Source: Agaribacillus sp965228415 (GTDB lineage: Bacteria > Bacteroidota > Bacteroidia > Cytophagales > Cyclobacteriaceae). From it: a stretch of DNA of 64,000 nt. Positions 1 to 7,865 of the stretch are shown piece after piece. The DNA lies in the NCBI GenBank assembly GCA_965228415.1, contig OZ245814.1:6138001-6202000 (forward strand). The letters are read 5' to 3'. How positions within the stretch are numbered: position 1 is the stretch's first letter; each line of letters begins with the position of its first letter. The position numbers were made by a program, and so were the translations under genes. Below the pieces are notes generated by a model that did not search any database, was not told the DNA's origin, and was given only the letters and a program-made list of their open reading frames with translations.

Positions 1-170
1 TCGGTCTGAAATAGGGTCAAAATTTGCACTCCCTCTTTCTTTAACCGGCTCAGGCCAAAATCAGCCGCGGTTATATTTTTTTTTTCCTCCGGGGTAAGCA
101 ATAGGCCTGCAGCCTCTATCATTTCAATAGATCGGTTGCAGACTTCATTAAATTCTTTAAACTTTATCAT
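1..170 (-). CDS. D-lyxose ketol-isomerase-like protein, N-terminal part, cut by window edge
   Basis: Only the first 56 codons lie in the window, starting at ATG 170 and running off the left edge. They read as MIKFKEFNEVCNRSIEMIEA, then a stretch with LLTPEEK and ITAADFGLSRLKKEGVQ. This matches the N-terminus of the cupin-fold D-lyxose/D-mannose isomerase family (PF07385), which starts with a helix and then 'TPEE...ADFGLG.LE..G'. The family interconverts aldoses and ketoses in the cytoplasm with a metal ion; the metal-binding residues lie outside the window. It starts 10 bases after the stop of the MFS transporter, so it is the third gene of a GntR-MFS-isomerase operon. The substrate cannot be told from this fragment. 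Confidence 0.7.
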   Translation of the reverse strand, partial: MIKFKEFNEVCNRSIEMIEAAGLLLTPEEKKNITAADFGLSRLKKEGVQILTLFQT

Positions 171-180
171 TGGTCGTTTC

Positions 181-1443
181 TTAGTTCAGTATCAGTGGCT
201 TTTGAGGTTTTACGGCCAACCACATAGGAATGGCCAGTATATTAAGTACCGCCGCCAAAATGAAAAACGGCGTATTGGACCCGGTAAAGGCAACCATATA
301 CGGAAATGCCAAGGCGGTAAAAAAGGACCCCAGGTTTCCGGCCATGTTCATGGTACCGCTGACAGTACCCGAATGTTCTTTTCCGATATCCAAACAGGTG
401 GACCATGAAGGGCTCAAGGTCATATCTGCTCCGAAAACAGCAAGCGATATAAAAATCACCGCCCCGGTAACTTCTTCCATATAGATGCTGGCCAGGATTC
501 CTATGGCTGCCAGGCAAAACCCTATAATAGCCGGAAGTTTTCGCGATAAGTCCCATTTGCCCATGCGGTAGATCAGGTCCACAAGCCAGCCGGAGAACCA
601 GTTACCCAAGGCACCAAAAATAAAAGGCGCCGAAGCATGGAATCCCGCTTCTACGACATCCAGGTTATACTTTGCCTTTAGATGGGGGAATAACCAGGTC
701 AAGCAAAAAAAGAAAGTGAAGTTACTGCTGAAATACTGTCCCATCATCAGCCACATGCCCCCGGACGAGAACAGTTTCTTAAACGAAATGGCTTTCCTTG
801 TTCCTTTTTCATTTTTTGTACCTTCCTGAATAACCTTTAATTCCGAATTGGCAACCGCTGAATGCTCTTTTGGGCTATCACGATACCACCAGTACCATAT
901 TAAAGCCCAAAGGATCCCTACGGCACCTAAAATCATGAAACTCATTCTCCAACTTGTCAAGTCAATCAACCATGCTGCAAAAGGCAGGGCGATGGCTGCC
1001 CCAATTCTACCTCCCGAAAAATTTATGCCATGCACCAGACCTCTTTCCTTTGCTGGAATCCAGCTAAAAATAGCGCTGGCCATTCCAGGAAATGCACCAG
1101 CCTCTCCAGCCCCAAAGAGAAAACGTACAATTAAGAGTCCAATGAAGTTAAAGACAGCTCCGGTCAAGGCTGTAAAAATGGACCAGATACTCACGACTGC
1201 GGTCAGCACTTTTCTTGCCCCCAATTTATCTGCCAGGTATCCGGAAGGTGTTTGAAACAAGGCATATCCCAGTGCAAAAATGGATAGTGCCCAGCCCATC
1301 TGTGTGTCTGATAATTCCAAATCGTTGGCTACCGGATCCTTGGCAACAGAAATCAGAATCCTGTCGAACAATACGATCATAGCCAGCACGAATGTTCCAA
1401 AGACCATTCGATATCTTACCGGGAAAAGGCGCTTGTCATCCAT
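181..1443 (-). CDS. MFS sugar/sugar-acid transporter (ACS family type)
   Basis: A 420-residue membrane protein with about 12 hydrophobic segments. The N-terminal half has the MFS loop signature 'GYLADKLGARKVLT' between segments 2 and 3, and 'RFLFGAGEAGAFPG' in segment 4, which is typical of the anion:cation symporter group (hexuronate, galactonate and glucarate carriers). It probably brings a monosaccharide or sugar acid into the cytoplasm by proton or sodium symport. Its start overlaps the stop of the GntR regulator gene by 8 bases and the isomerase follows after 10 bases, so the three genes are one transcription unit. The substrate is inferred only from the neighbours. Confidence 0.85.
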   Translation of the reverse strand: MDDKRLFPVRYRMVFGTFVLAMIVLFDRILISVAKDPVANDLELSDTQMGWALSIFALGYALFQTPSGYLADKLGARKVLTAVVSIWSIFTALTGAVFNFIGLLIVRFLFGAGEAGAFPGMASAIFSWIPAKERGLVHGINFSGGRIGAAIALPFAAWLIDLTSWRMSFMILGAVGILWALIWYWWYRDSPKEHSAVANSELKVIQEGTKNEKGTRKAISFKKLFSSGGMWLMMGQYFSSNFTFFFCLTWLFPHLKAKYNLDVVEAGFHASAPFIFGALGNWFSGWLVDLIYRMGKWDLSRKLPAIIGFCLAAIGILASIYMEEVTGAVIFISLAVFGADMTLSPSWSTCLDIGKEHSGTVSGTMNMAGNLGSFFTALAFPYMVAFTGSNTPFFILAAVLNILAIPMWLAVKPQKPLILN

Positions 1444-2071
1444 TTATTTGCTTTAAAATCAATTGTTTTGTCTTCTCCAGGTGCTCTCTGGCAAATGACT
1501 CGGCTAAGTCCACATCTTTGTTTTCAATGGCCTGGATAATTTTCAAATGCTCGGGAAGGGTCTCATTCGGGGCACGCAGAAGACCAATCAGATCTATGCA
1601 AACCAATAGGTTTCCCTGGTGGAAAAGTTTATGTAAAAAACTGTTTCCACTGCCCTTCATGATGGTATCATGAAACATGGCATCGGCTTGCTGATAGTTC
1701 TTTTTATCTATTTCTCCCTGGAGAAAAGGAAGGAATAACTGTCTTAATTCCTCAACTTCGTCAGCTGACGCGCGTTCTGTAAATAGCCGGATTGCCGTTC
1801 CCTCCAGCGCTATCCTGCAGTCATAAATTTCCAACACCTCCTTATCAGTGAATTCTTTCACTATAACCCCTTTTCGCGGTAATGATTCTATAAGCCCTTC
1901 GCCTTCTAACATCTGAAGTGCGGATCGCAAAGGTGTTCTGCTGATGCCCAGGTCGTCGGCAAGTCTGTCCTGAACGATTTTCTGTCCCGGGAGCAGCTCT
2001 TTTAGCATAATCATGGATTTGACCTTTTGATAGGCTTGAGCACTTAGTTCGTTGTTAAATATCTTTTCCAC
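1436..2071 (-). CDS. GntR-family regulator, FadR/FCD subfamily
   Basis: A 211-residue protein with an N-terminal winged helix (residues about 8-75, recognition region 'DDLGISRTPLRSALQML.GEGLI') and a C-terminal all-helical FCD ligand-binding domain. The FCD metal-ligand pattern is visible as 'DAMFHDTI', 'PEHLKIIQAIENKD' and 'AREHLEKT'. The start is a GTG at 2071; the first in-frame ATG would remove the DNA-binding domain. Such proteins bind short palindromes and are released by a sugar acid or sugar phosphate. A matching palindrome lies 20-35 bases upstream, overlapping a predicted promoter, so autorepression of the GntR-MFS-isomerase operon is likely. Confidence 0.9.
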   Translation of the reverse strand: MEKIFNNELSAQAYQKVKSMIMLKELLPGQKIVQDRLADDLGISRTPLRSALQMLEGEGLIESLPRKGVIVKEFTDKEVLEIYDCRIALEGTAIRLFTERASADEVEELRQLFLPFLQGEIDKKNYQQADAMFHDTIMKGSGNSFLHKLFHQGNLLVCIDLIGLLRAPNETLPEHLKIIQAIENKDVDLAESFAREHLEKTKQLILKQING

Positions 2072-2088
2072 GCAATTACTTTTTGTGT

Positions 2089-2105
2089 ACCGTATACGGT
2101 ATACG
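2089..2105. promoter_or_regulatory. GntR (FCD) operator palindrome
   Basis: The sequence CGTATACGGTATACG at 2091-2105 is a perfect palindrome around a central G, and ACCGTATACGGT at 2089-2100 is a second overlapping perfect palindrome. FCD-type GntR proteins often bind GTATAC-type half-sites. The site sits just 5' of the regulator gene and touches the downstream edge of its predicted -7 element, a position that would block initiation. Confidence 0.75.
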
Positions 2106-2134
2106 AATATACTGAATTCAATAACATTTACAAA
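2104..2134 (-). promoter_or_regulatory. Candidate Bacteroidota promoter of the GntR-MFS-isomerase operon
   Basis: Read on the minus strand, TTTG (2134-2131) is followed after exactly 19 bases by TATATTCG (2111-2104). This fits the Bacteroidota sigma consensus TTTG-N19-21-TAnnTTTG with one mismatch in the -7 box. The operator begins inside the -7 box. No other promoter-like element was seen close to the start. Confidence 0.5.
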
Positions 2135-2316
2135 CTAATTCTGATATCAGTAATGCTTAGCGTCTTTACTAAGCATCGATTTTATCTATCTGATGATAAT
2201 GATTACACGCTTTGATTGACCGTATTTGGATGGGAAGGAGAGGAAAAGACATGACAGGTGTCGAACAGCGGTAATCAGTGGCAAAGCGGAACGATGGCTT
2301 TTCAGCATTGCTGTGA

Positions 2317-3318
2317 TTAATTCTTTATACCCTCCAAAAATGTATAAACTTCGGCTTGACTTGATACCATTGCCTTCTGATTTCCTTCGGTGCTACCACC
2401 AAAAGGGAATCTATATTTTTCTCCATTCATTCTAACAGGTTGCTCCCGCCGAAAATTGGGGGGCGGTTCGTCTCCAAAGAATAAGAATTGATGGCCGGCG
2501 TCCGGGTAGGTCATATTTTTTATTTCGGCAGCCGGATTAGCATTTTTTACCCTTGTTTCAATCAGATCTGCCATTTTCGCTGATGGCCATACCTTGTCTT
2601 CGATCCCGGAAAATAGTAGCACAGGACATTGAATTTTCTCAACCGCTATCATTGAAGAATCAAGGATTTCTTCATTTTCAAGCAGGGGCGTATAATAACT
2701 CACAAAGTCGATGAATCCGCCTTCTTTGGGCAACACCTTTATCGGAGCAAATGGAATGGGGATACCATTAAGCGTCCAGGAAGACTTCAGTTCGTCCTGA
2801 TTCCTGTTAAAGATTGATTCCGGAACAACCAGGCACGACGGCGAATAAGCAATTACTCCATGAATATCGTTATAAACGCTCGCGTAAAGCAATGATAGTT
2901 CAGCGCCTCTTGAAGGACCGAGGAGAACAATTTTTCTATCTTTTCCACGCAGATCTTTTCGAGCCCAGTTAATAATGGCGTGAAAATACTCCAGTGGAAT
3001 TTCTTCTATTCTGTTTGGCAGGTTGTTGATCCCGGTATAGGCTATGGATAGCACATCATAGCCTCTTTTTACAAGGGGGTAAGCATATTTGTTCGGCAGG
3101 TAGCCTCCGGACGAACCCGGGATAAAGACTACTATCGGATTTGATGAATTAGTATCCTGCTTTATTAATAAAACACTGAAGTTCTCATTTTCTATTCGCT
3201 CAATGAAAATGCCTTCCGGAATTTTAGAACACGCCACCAGTAGCGGGAAAGAAAGCAGGACCGTTGGTTTTATAAGATTGATCACAATATCCCGGTTAAA
3301 CGATATTCCCTTCATCAT
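2317..3318 (-). CDS. Lipoprotein alpha/beta-hydrolase (BAAT C-terminal type)
   Basis: A 333-residue protein. A hydrophobic stretch ending in 'LLSFPLLVAC' looks like a lipobox, so it is probably an envelope lipoprotein. The rest is an alpha/beta-hydrolase: an oxyanion-side 'FIPGSSGGY', nucleophile elbow 'LGPSRGAELS' (GxSxG with Ser), an acid in 'GIEDKVWPS' and a late His in 'DAGHQFLF'. This order and spacing match the acyl-CoA thioester hydrolase/BAAT C-terminal family (PF08840), which includes peptidase-like and esterase members. The start overlaps the end of the HxlR regulator by 23 bases, so the two are cotranscribed. The substrate is unknown. Confidence 0.75.
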   Translation of the reverse strand: MMKGISFNRDIVINLIKPTVLLSFPLLVACSKIPEGIFIERIENENFSVLLIKQDTNSSNPIVVFIPGSSGGYLPNKYAYPLVKRGYDVLSIAYTGINNLPNRIEEIPLEYFHAIINWARKDLRGKDRKIVLLGPSRGAELSLLYASVYNDIHGVIAYSPSCLVVPESIFNRNQDELKSSWTLNGIPIPFAPIKVLPKEGGFIDFVSYYTPLLENEEILDSSMIAVEKIQCPVLLFSGIEDKVWPSAKMADLIETRVKNANPAAEIKNMTYPDAGHQFLFFGDEPPPNFRREQPVRMNGEKYRFPFGGSTEGNQKAMVSSQAEVYTFLEGIKN

Positions 3319-3637
3319 CGAATTTCATGTATTGTTCACCCCAGGCTTGCATTGAGTCGATAATTGGAAAAATAGAATAGCCTTTTTCAGTAATAAAATA
3401 CTCTACTCTAGGGGGTATCTCCGCATAAATTTTACGTGTTATGAGTCCATCAGCTTCGAGCTCTCTAAGTTGCTTGGTCAGCATTTGTTTGCTAATGCCA
3501 TAAACTCCCCGCTTTAACAGACCGAATCGATTAATGTCCATGGAGATGAGGTAGAGAATAATGGGTTTCCACTTGCCCCCAATAGTTCGCATGGTGTAAT
3601 CTATAGGAGATGCAGATCGTATTCGATATTTTTCCAT
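3296..3637 (-). CDS. HxlR-family winged-helix regulator
   Basis: A 113-residue single-domain regulator. The HxlR pattern is clear: 'IGGKWKPIILYLI', 'FGLLKRGVYGISKQMLTKQLRELEADGLI' (helix-turn-helix) and the wing 'PPRVEYFITEKGYSIFPII'. Members respond to electrophiles or oxidants, or have no known ligand. This one lacks the usual early Cys near the N-terminus, so thiol sensing is not supported. It is translated just ahead of, and overlaps, the hydrolase gene, which is the likely target. Thioredoxin is divergent across a 122-base gap. Confidence 0.88.
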   Translation of the reverse strand: MEKYRIRSASPIDYTMRTIGGKWKPIILYLISMDINRFGLLKRGVYGISKQMLTKQLRELEADGLITRKIYAEIPPRVEYFITEKGYSIFPIIDSMQAWGEQYMKFDDEGNIV

Positions 3638-3759
3638 AAAACTTTGTTTTATAACTATCTGATAATCAATTATAGTCTAATATTAGTGACTAGGTAAACT
3701 TTAGATAACTACTTTCAAATATAGAACTAATTCATGACTTTTGAAGAAAAAGATTAGAT

Positions 3760-4077
3760 ATGACACTGGAATTAACGGATCAAAATTTTGAGACATTGGT
3801 ACTCAATAATGCTCAACCCGCTGTAATTGATTTCATGGCAGTATGGTGCGCTCCCTGTAAAATGGTTGGCATGGCGCTTGAAATTATGGCAGAGGAATAC
3901 AATGGGCGAGCCATTATTGGTAAAGTAGATGTCGATGCCAACCCGGAGCTTATTTCAAAATTCGGGGTTCGAAATATGCCAACGGTATTGTACCTGAAAG
4001 ATGGAGAAGTGGTGGACAGACATGTCGGCGCTACTTCCAAAATGGTACTGGAAGAAAAGCTGAAAGCAATTTTATAA
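3760..4077 (+). CDS. trxA: Thioredoxin
   Basis: A 105-residue protein with no signal peptide and the full thioredoxin fold. The redox motif WCAPC is at residues 29-33, a buried Asp is at position 24 (VIDFMA), and the cis-proline lies in 'RNMPTVLYLKDG'. It reduces disulfides in the cytoplasm using electrons from thioredoxin reductase. It stands alone on the plus strand, divergent from the HxlR/hydrolase pair, and is followed by a structured stem-loop. Several thioredoxins are usual in such genomes, so this may not be the main housekeeping copy. Confidence 0.93.
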   Translation: MTLELTDQNFETLVLNNAQPAVIDFMAVWCAPCKMVGMALEIMAEEYNGRAIIGKVDVDANPELISKFGVRNMPTVLYLKDGEVVDRHVGATSKMVLEEKLKAIL

Positions 4078-4147
4078 ACCTTGAATTGCGGGAATACCGG
4101 TCTTGATTTTTATGTTATGGCAAGGTTTCCCGCTTTCCTGTCAAGGT
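4078..4147 (+). terminator. Long nested stem-loop after thioredoxin
   Basis: Two nested inverted repeats start directly after the stop codon. The outer arms are ACCTTGA (4078-4084) with TCAAGGT (4141-4147), the inner arms are GCGGGAA (4088-4094) with TTCCCGC (4127-4133). The inner loop is T-rich (4103-4112). There is no clean T-run after the outer arm, so it could be a terminator, an mRNA 3'-end stabiliser or the end of a repeat element. Confidence 0.5.
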
Positions 4148-4167
4148 GGAGTTTAAGTCTTACTGTT

Positions 4168-4316
4168 CTATTGGCTCAAGGTCAATCCTTACTGGAAAAT
4201 CAATGAACCAGGGATGGTTATTTTGGGACTATTCCGTAAGGAGCCCGGCATTCAAATGCCTGGTGTATCTTCCAAAACAAATAGGTAGGTGTAGAGAATT
4301 CTAAATCCGGTATTAT
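4168..4316 (-). repeat. Dispersed palindromic repeat, copy 1
   Basis: Intergenic element shared with copy 2 at 7866-8003. Both have ATTGG-TCAA-GTCAAT, then GGAA-ATCA, then CCGGCATTCAAATGCC (odd palindrome GCATTCAAATGC), CAAAACAAATAGGT and a degenerate hairpin around GTAG..ATTCTA ending in CCGGT. The last 75 bases also match the reverse complement of copies 3 and 4. No open reading frame lies inside. The rest of the gap 4317-4391 shows nothing recognisable. Confidence 0.65.
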
Positions 4317-4391
4317 CTTCTATATTTTGGTTAAATCTTTTTTTATAATCTTTACCCGAAAGTTTGCTAAAATATATCTGATGAATCACAC

Positions 4392-4709
4392 TTAAGTATG
4401 ACGTTGAAGCGGATTAGCATAGGCAACGACGATATAATTTTTAAGCCTTCGCTCCGCTTTATACAAACGCTCTAATTCCTCATCCTGCAATATAGCAGAT
4501 TTAAAGACTGAACAAAGGCCGTTTGTTTTTCCCTTGGGTGTATAGTTAGGACCCTTGTAGATTGCCACATTAATTCCTAGCACTTCCATCAAAGCGTTTG
4601 CTTCTTTTATAATCTGTTCGGTAGGTTCAGCCAGTTCACTTAGATCAATGCTGTCTCTGTATTTTGGTGGTAACCAGGCAGGATAAAAATTGTTTTCGAT
4701 GTATTTCAT
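4392..4709 (-). CDS. Hypothetical protein, 105 residues
   Basis: A small soluble protein with no signal peptide or membrane segment. The sequence is polar and looks codon-like for this genome: 'WLPPKYRDSIDLSELAEPTEQII' near the start, a Gly/Lys/Pro-rich centre 'KGPNYTPKGKTNG', and a basic amphipathic helix 'DEELERLYKAERRLKNYIV' near the end. I do not recognise the family. It lies alone between repeat copy 1 and the fic gene, on the same strand as fic, with a 246-base gap from fic in which nothing else is visible. No overlapping better candidate exists on either strand. Confidence 0.5.
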   Translation of the reverse strand: MKYIENNFYPAWLPPKYRDSIDLSELAEPTEQIIKEANALMEVLGINVAIYKGPNYTPKGKTNGLCSVFKSAILQDEELERLYKAERRLKNYIVVAYANPLQRHT

Positions 4710-4955
4710 AGTAATAGTTCATTCCTTTCTTATTTTTCTTAAGTGGCGATTCTATGGTTTAACTTCTTACGTCCCCGCCTGGGTTTAGTTTAAACTACAT
4801 CCTCATATCAGATCAACCTCGAGCAATACACCCTGAGTATAATTTCTGGCGCTGATGTAAAGACTGTCTTCTGGTTTCTTAACCCAACTGGTAGGTTTAA
4901 AAAATGATATTATTGACATATGGAATATATCGTTTGTCGCCAGAAAATCAAAGAT

Positions 4956-6110
4956 CTAAGGGCGCTGATCTTGAGGCGATTCCAGATGGTGGGACGGCAT
5001 TTCTTTTAGTTCGTAATTGGTACTTCTTCCGCCCGCTGATTCTTTTTGTAAAATATCTTTTTTTATCAAATCGTTTATATCTCGTATAGCGGTATCTTTT
5101 GAGCATTTTGCAATTTTTGCCCATTTTGAAGATGTCAGCTTTCCTTCAAATCCGTCTAGTATTTTATTCAACAGTTTCTTTTGCCTTTCATTTATCAATG
5201 TTTTAGAATGCTTATTCCAAAAATCTGCCTTAAATAAAACTCTAGCTAATACAGAGTCTGATGACTTTAATGCGTTGATTAAACAATTCAAAAACCACCT
5301 AATCCATGCTGTAATTTCCAGATTTCCTTTCTGCGTAATTTCCAATATTTCATAGTATTGTTTTCTTTGAAGTCTGATTTGAGCCGACATACTGTAAAAT
5401 CTTTGGGTGCTATTGTCCGATTGTGCTAATAGCATATCAGTCAATGCTCTCGTTATTCTACCATTTCCGTCTTCAAACGGATGTATTGTAACAAACCATA
5501 AATGGGCTATTGCCGCTTTAACTACTAAATCTGTTTCTCGGTCCTTATTGAACCATTCCAGAAACAAATTCATTTCATTTTCCAGTAGAGAGGAATCTGG
5601 TGCTTGAAAATGAACTTTTTCTTTTCCCATTGCACCTGATACGACTTGCATTGGTCCAGTTGTGTCCTTTCGCCAATCTGCAACGGTAATTTTATACATC
5701 CCGCTTCGACCAGTTGGAAATAATGCTGCATGCCAATCAAAAAGTCTTTCTGTTGTTAGTAGCTTAAAACAATTTTGTGTGGCATCAAGCATCATTTCTA
5801 CAACACCGTCTACATTTCTGTCAGACTCTATTGAACCGGCAATTTCTATTCCCAATCTTCTAGCGATTGACGACCGTACTTGATCTGAATTTAAAAATTC
5901 TCCTTCTATCTCTGAAGACTTTAAAACATCTAAAGTCAAAGTGTCAAGCAAAGCTTCGTTTCTCAGATCGAATCCTAATGTTTCCATTTTCCCGAAGAGT
6001 CTTCCCTGTAAATTTCTTGCTTCACCTAATAAGTTCACGATTTTTTCACTATTCCATGTGAAATTAGGCCAATTATTTTGTTGATGTATAAAAGGTTTCA
6101 TTCGTTGCAT
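4956..6110 (-). CDS. Fic-domain AMPylase with N-terminal inhibitory helix and C-terminal winged helix
   Basis: A 384-residue protein. Residues 210-221 are HPFEDGNGRITR, the complete Fic motif with catalytic His210 and the anion-binding loop. An N-terminal inhibitory motif, Ser65-x3-Glu69-Gly70, fits class II autoinhibited Fic proteins, and the N-terminal region resembles DUF4172. The last ~70 residues ('SSKWAKIAKCSKDTAIRDINDLIKKDIL') form a winged-helix DNA-binding domain. The enzyme likely transfers AMP to a protein hydroxyl, and the HTH suggests it also binds DNA. Four copies of a short repeat lie at and upstream of the start, so autoregulation is plausible. The start is either ATG 6110 or the ATG three codons later. 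Confidence 0.9.
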   Translation of the reverse strand: MQRMKPFIHQQNNWPNFTWNSEKIVNLLGEARNLQGRLFGKMETLGFDLRNEALLDTLTLDVLKSSEIEGEFLNSDQVRSSIARRLGIEIAGSIESDRNVDGVVEMMLDATQNCFKLLTTERLFDWHAALFPTGRSGMYKITVADWRKDTTGPMQVVSGAMGKEKVHFQAPDSSLLENEMNLFLEWFNKDRETDLVVKAAIAHLWFVTIHPFEDGNGRITRALTDMLLAQSDNSTQRFYSMSAQIRLQRKQYYEILEITQKGNLEITAWIRWFLNCLINALKSSDSVLARVLFKADFWNKHSKTLINERQKKLLNKILDGFEGKLTSSKWAKIAKCSKDTAIRDINDLIKKDILQKESAGGRSTNYELKEMPSHHLESPQDQRP

Positions 6111-6198
6111 ATTTTGCTACGAAAATACATCTTATTCGTTGCATTTCAGAATTATTCGTTGCTTTTTATGCATTGATTATGTAATTTATTCGTTGTAT
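6100..6198. promoter_or_regulatory. Four direct repeats in the fic promoter
   Basis: The 11-mer ATTCGTTGCAT occurs at 6100-6110 and 6134-6144, with near-copies ATTCGTTGCTT at 6154-6164 and ATTCGTTGTAT at 6188-6198. The start-to-start spacing is symmetric: 34, 20 and 34 bases. The first copy includes the fic start codon. A possible -7 box (TATTTTCG on the minus strand, near 6118-6125) lies between the first two copies. This is what an operator array for a DNA-binding Fic protein would look like. Confidence 0.65.
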
Positions 6199-6533
6199 CG
6201 GGCCTGTTTAAACCTTCTTTTTTAGTGGTTACTAACCACCTCCTTTTCCTATTGCCAGGGAGTTCCCTAAATTTGATTTGCAAATAAGTGTTACTATTTA
6301 ACCTTATTTTTGAATGAATTGAAAATTGATTATTAGTGCATTAAGGAAGAGGACTGTAACGGGATCTCTGCCAATCGCGTGACAGAAGTTGGTTTTATTC
6401 TTACTACAATAGTGATGGTACCTACTGAAAGAGCAAAAACCAAGCATAAAAATCTGAAAACATAGGATTCTTTAAAATAATGGCCCCAATAGCAGTATGC
6501 TTACTCTTAACACCGTATAGTCTTCCTTTAAAC
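6199..6533. other. Intergenic stretch between fic and the first GH117 gene
   Basis: About 330 bases without a gene. The only structure I see is the palindrome GTGGTTACTAACCAC at 6225-6239 (7-base arms around a single C), which is close to the fic promoter array. Otherwise the sequence is AT-rich with no recognisable reading frame, RNA or repeat. Confidence 0.5.
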
Positions 6534-7796
6534 TTATTTTCGTTTTAATTTCTTATTGGCTTCTTCAATGCGTTTACGCTGTTTTTGACTGAGCCCATGC
6601 CGATAGTATAGCTCGGGATCCATGTTGAAATATTCATGACGTTTCATGTCAGGATCATGAAGATCCAGGCTTAAGTCACAATCAAACCGCATAAGAATAC
6701 TTACAGAAGGGTCCCAACCGTAAGCTGGTGCAAGGTGAGAGATGCCCCAGGTAATTCCTCTTCCATTACCATTGTTCGCAAATGCATCAGGAACGAATGG
6801 ACCTGCCGCACCCGGCATTAATTCCACGATAGAGGCAATCTCAAAATTCACCCCGTCCCCGGCATACTGAATCGTGAAGTGCTCGTTACCATCTTTTACC
6901 ACCAGGGCGGCTATTCCTTCCATAAACGGAAACATAGTCGTTTCATGGCCTGAATTAATAACGGGGTTTAACGGATGTTTCTCAAAAGGTCCCAAAGGAT
7001 TGTCTGCTATCGCTAAACCTGTCATTCTTACCAGGTTAGGATCTCCATCAAAGTCTGATTTATAGTACAGGTAGATCTTATCGTTGTATATAAATGGGTG
7101 GGGGTCATGAATAGAGTACTGATCCCATTCCCCTTCGGCTCCGTTTTCGACGACTATCTTGTTGTAAGGCGTCCACGGCCCGTCTGGCGAGTCCGCATAA
7201 GATACCGCTACAGGACAGTCATCGCCTCTCAGTCCGCTTGCTTCCATAAATCCCTGATAGTATAGGTAATATTTACCATTAAACTTTAAGATGTCACATG
7301 TGGTAACGGAACGCCAGCCTACACTTGGCTTTGGTGGCCGTTTAATTGCCACGCCTTGTTCTTCCCAGGTAAACCCGTCTGTGCTGGTGGCATACCAAAT
7401 TTCCGACAAATCCCAGTCTGAGGAAGGAATGGTATCATTCGCCTCCCTGGCGCGATGCAGCCCCACCGGTTTTACAGGGGTGTTTCTGTAGGTGTACCAT
7501 ACGTAATATTTACCGTTCTCAAAAATCACTTTTGATGGATCACGGCGTGTGATCGTACCGTCATTATTGTTATAATCAAACCCTTTCAGTTTCGTGTACC
7601 TGAACTGGGTATATAACTCATTGTCTTCCGGTCTTGGAGCCATATACTTTGTGTAGTTTCTCTCCATTGCTGCACTTAGTTCCCTGTTAGGTTTTTCTTT
7701 TGGCAATATAAATGGAAATGCTTCCTGTGCCATCGATGGAACTACTCCCGATATCAAACAGGCAAACAGAAGGCTTAAAGTTTTATTTTTTATCAT
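6534..7796 (-). CDS. GH117-like exo-glycosidase, divergent paralogue
   Basis: A 420-residue protein with a signal peptide ending near 'PSMAQ', so it is exported. It is a five-bladed beta-propeller related to GH117, the exo-alpha-1,3-(3,6-anhydro-L-galactosidase) family acting on neoagaro-oligosaccharides. The three conserved catalytic-site blocks are present: RRDPS (84-88), HDP (230-232) and SGHE (282-285), with 'EIWYATSTDGFTWEEQG' between. It also carries the N-terminal 'SAAMERNYTKY' helix used in dimer swapping in the family. It shares only these blocks with the second GH117 protein at 14700-15896, so it probably belongs to another clade with a different substrate. A hairpin separates it from the upstream AHG operon. 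Confidence 0.8.
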   Translation of the reverse strand: MIKNKTLSLLFACLISGVVPSMAQEAFPFILPKEKPNRELSAAMERNYTKYMAPRPEDNELYTQFRYTKLKGFDYNNNDGTITRRDPSKVIFENGKYYVWYTYRNTPVKPVGLHRAREANDTIPSSDWDLSEIWYATSTDGFTWEEQGVAIKRPPKPSVGWRSVTTCDILKFNGKYYLYYQGFMEASGLRGDDCPVAVSYADSPDGPWTPYNKIVVENGAEGEWDQYSIHDPHPFIYNDKIYLYYKSDFDGDPNLVRMTGLAIADNPLGPFEKHPLNPVINSGHETTMFPFMEGIAALVVKDGNEHFTIQYAGDGVNFEIASIVELMPGAAGPFVPDAFANNGNGRGITWGISHLAPAYGWDPSVSILMRFDCDLSLDLHDPDMKRHEYFNMDPELYYRHGLSQKQRKRIEEANKKLKRK

Positions 7797-7834
7797 TCTG
7801 ACAGATAGGTTTGTTTTCTGTTTTACTAAATCAA

Positions 7835-7854
7835 AGGTAGCTTAAAAGCTACCT
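7835..7854 (-). terminator. Hairpin between the RhaT-like gene and GH117 paralogue
   Basis: Perfect inverted repeat AGGTAGCTT-AA-AAGCTACCT with 9-base arms and a 2-base loop. On the minus strand it is followed by TTTGATTT. It lies 38 bases before the GH117 paralogue start, so it likely ends part of the AHG operon transcript or gives the last gene a lower level. Confidence 0.55.
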
Positions 7855-7865
7855 CTACACCGTCA

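Noticed and set aside
2226..2435. A 69-codon plus-strand open frame next to the GntR gene
   Set aside because: It runs into the 3' end of the hydrolase gene on the other strand and has no promoter, domain or conserved look.
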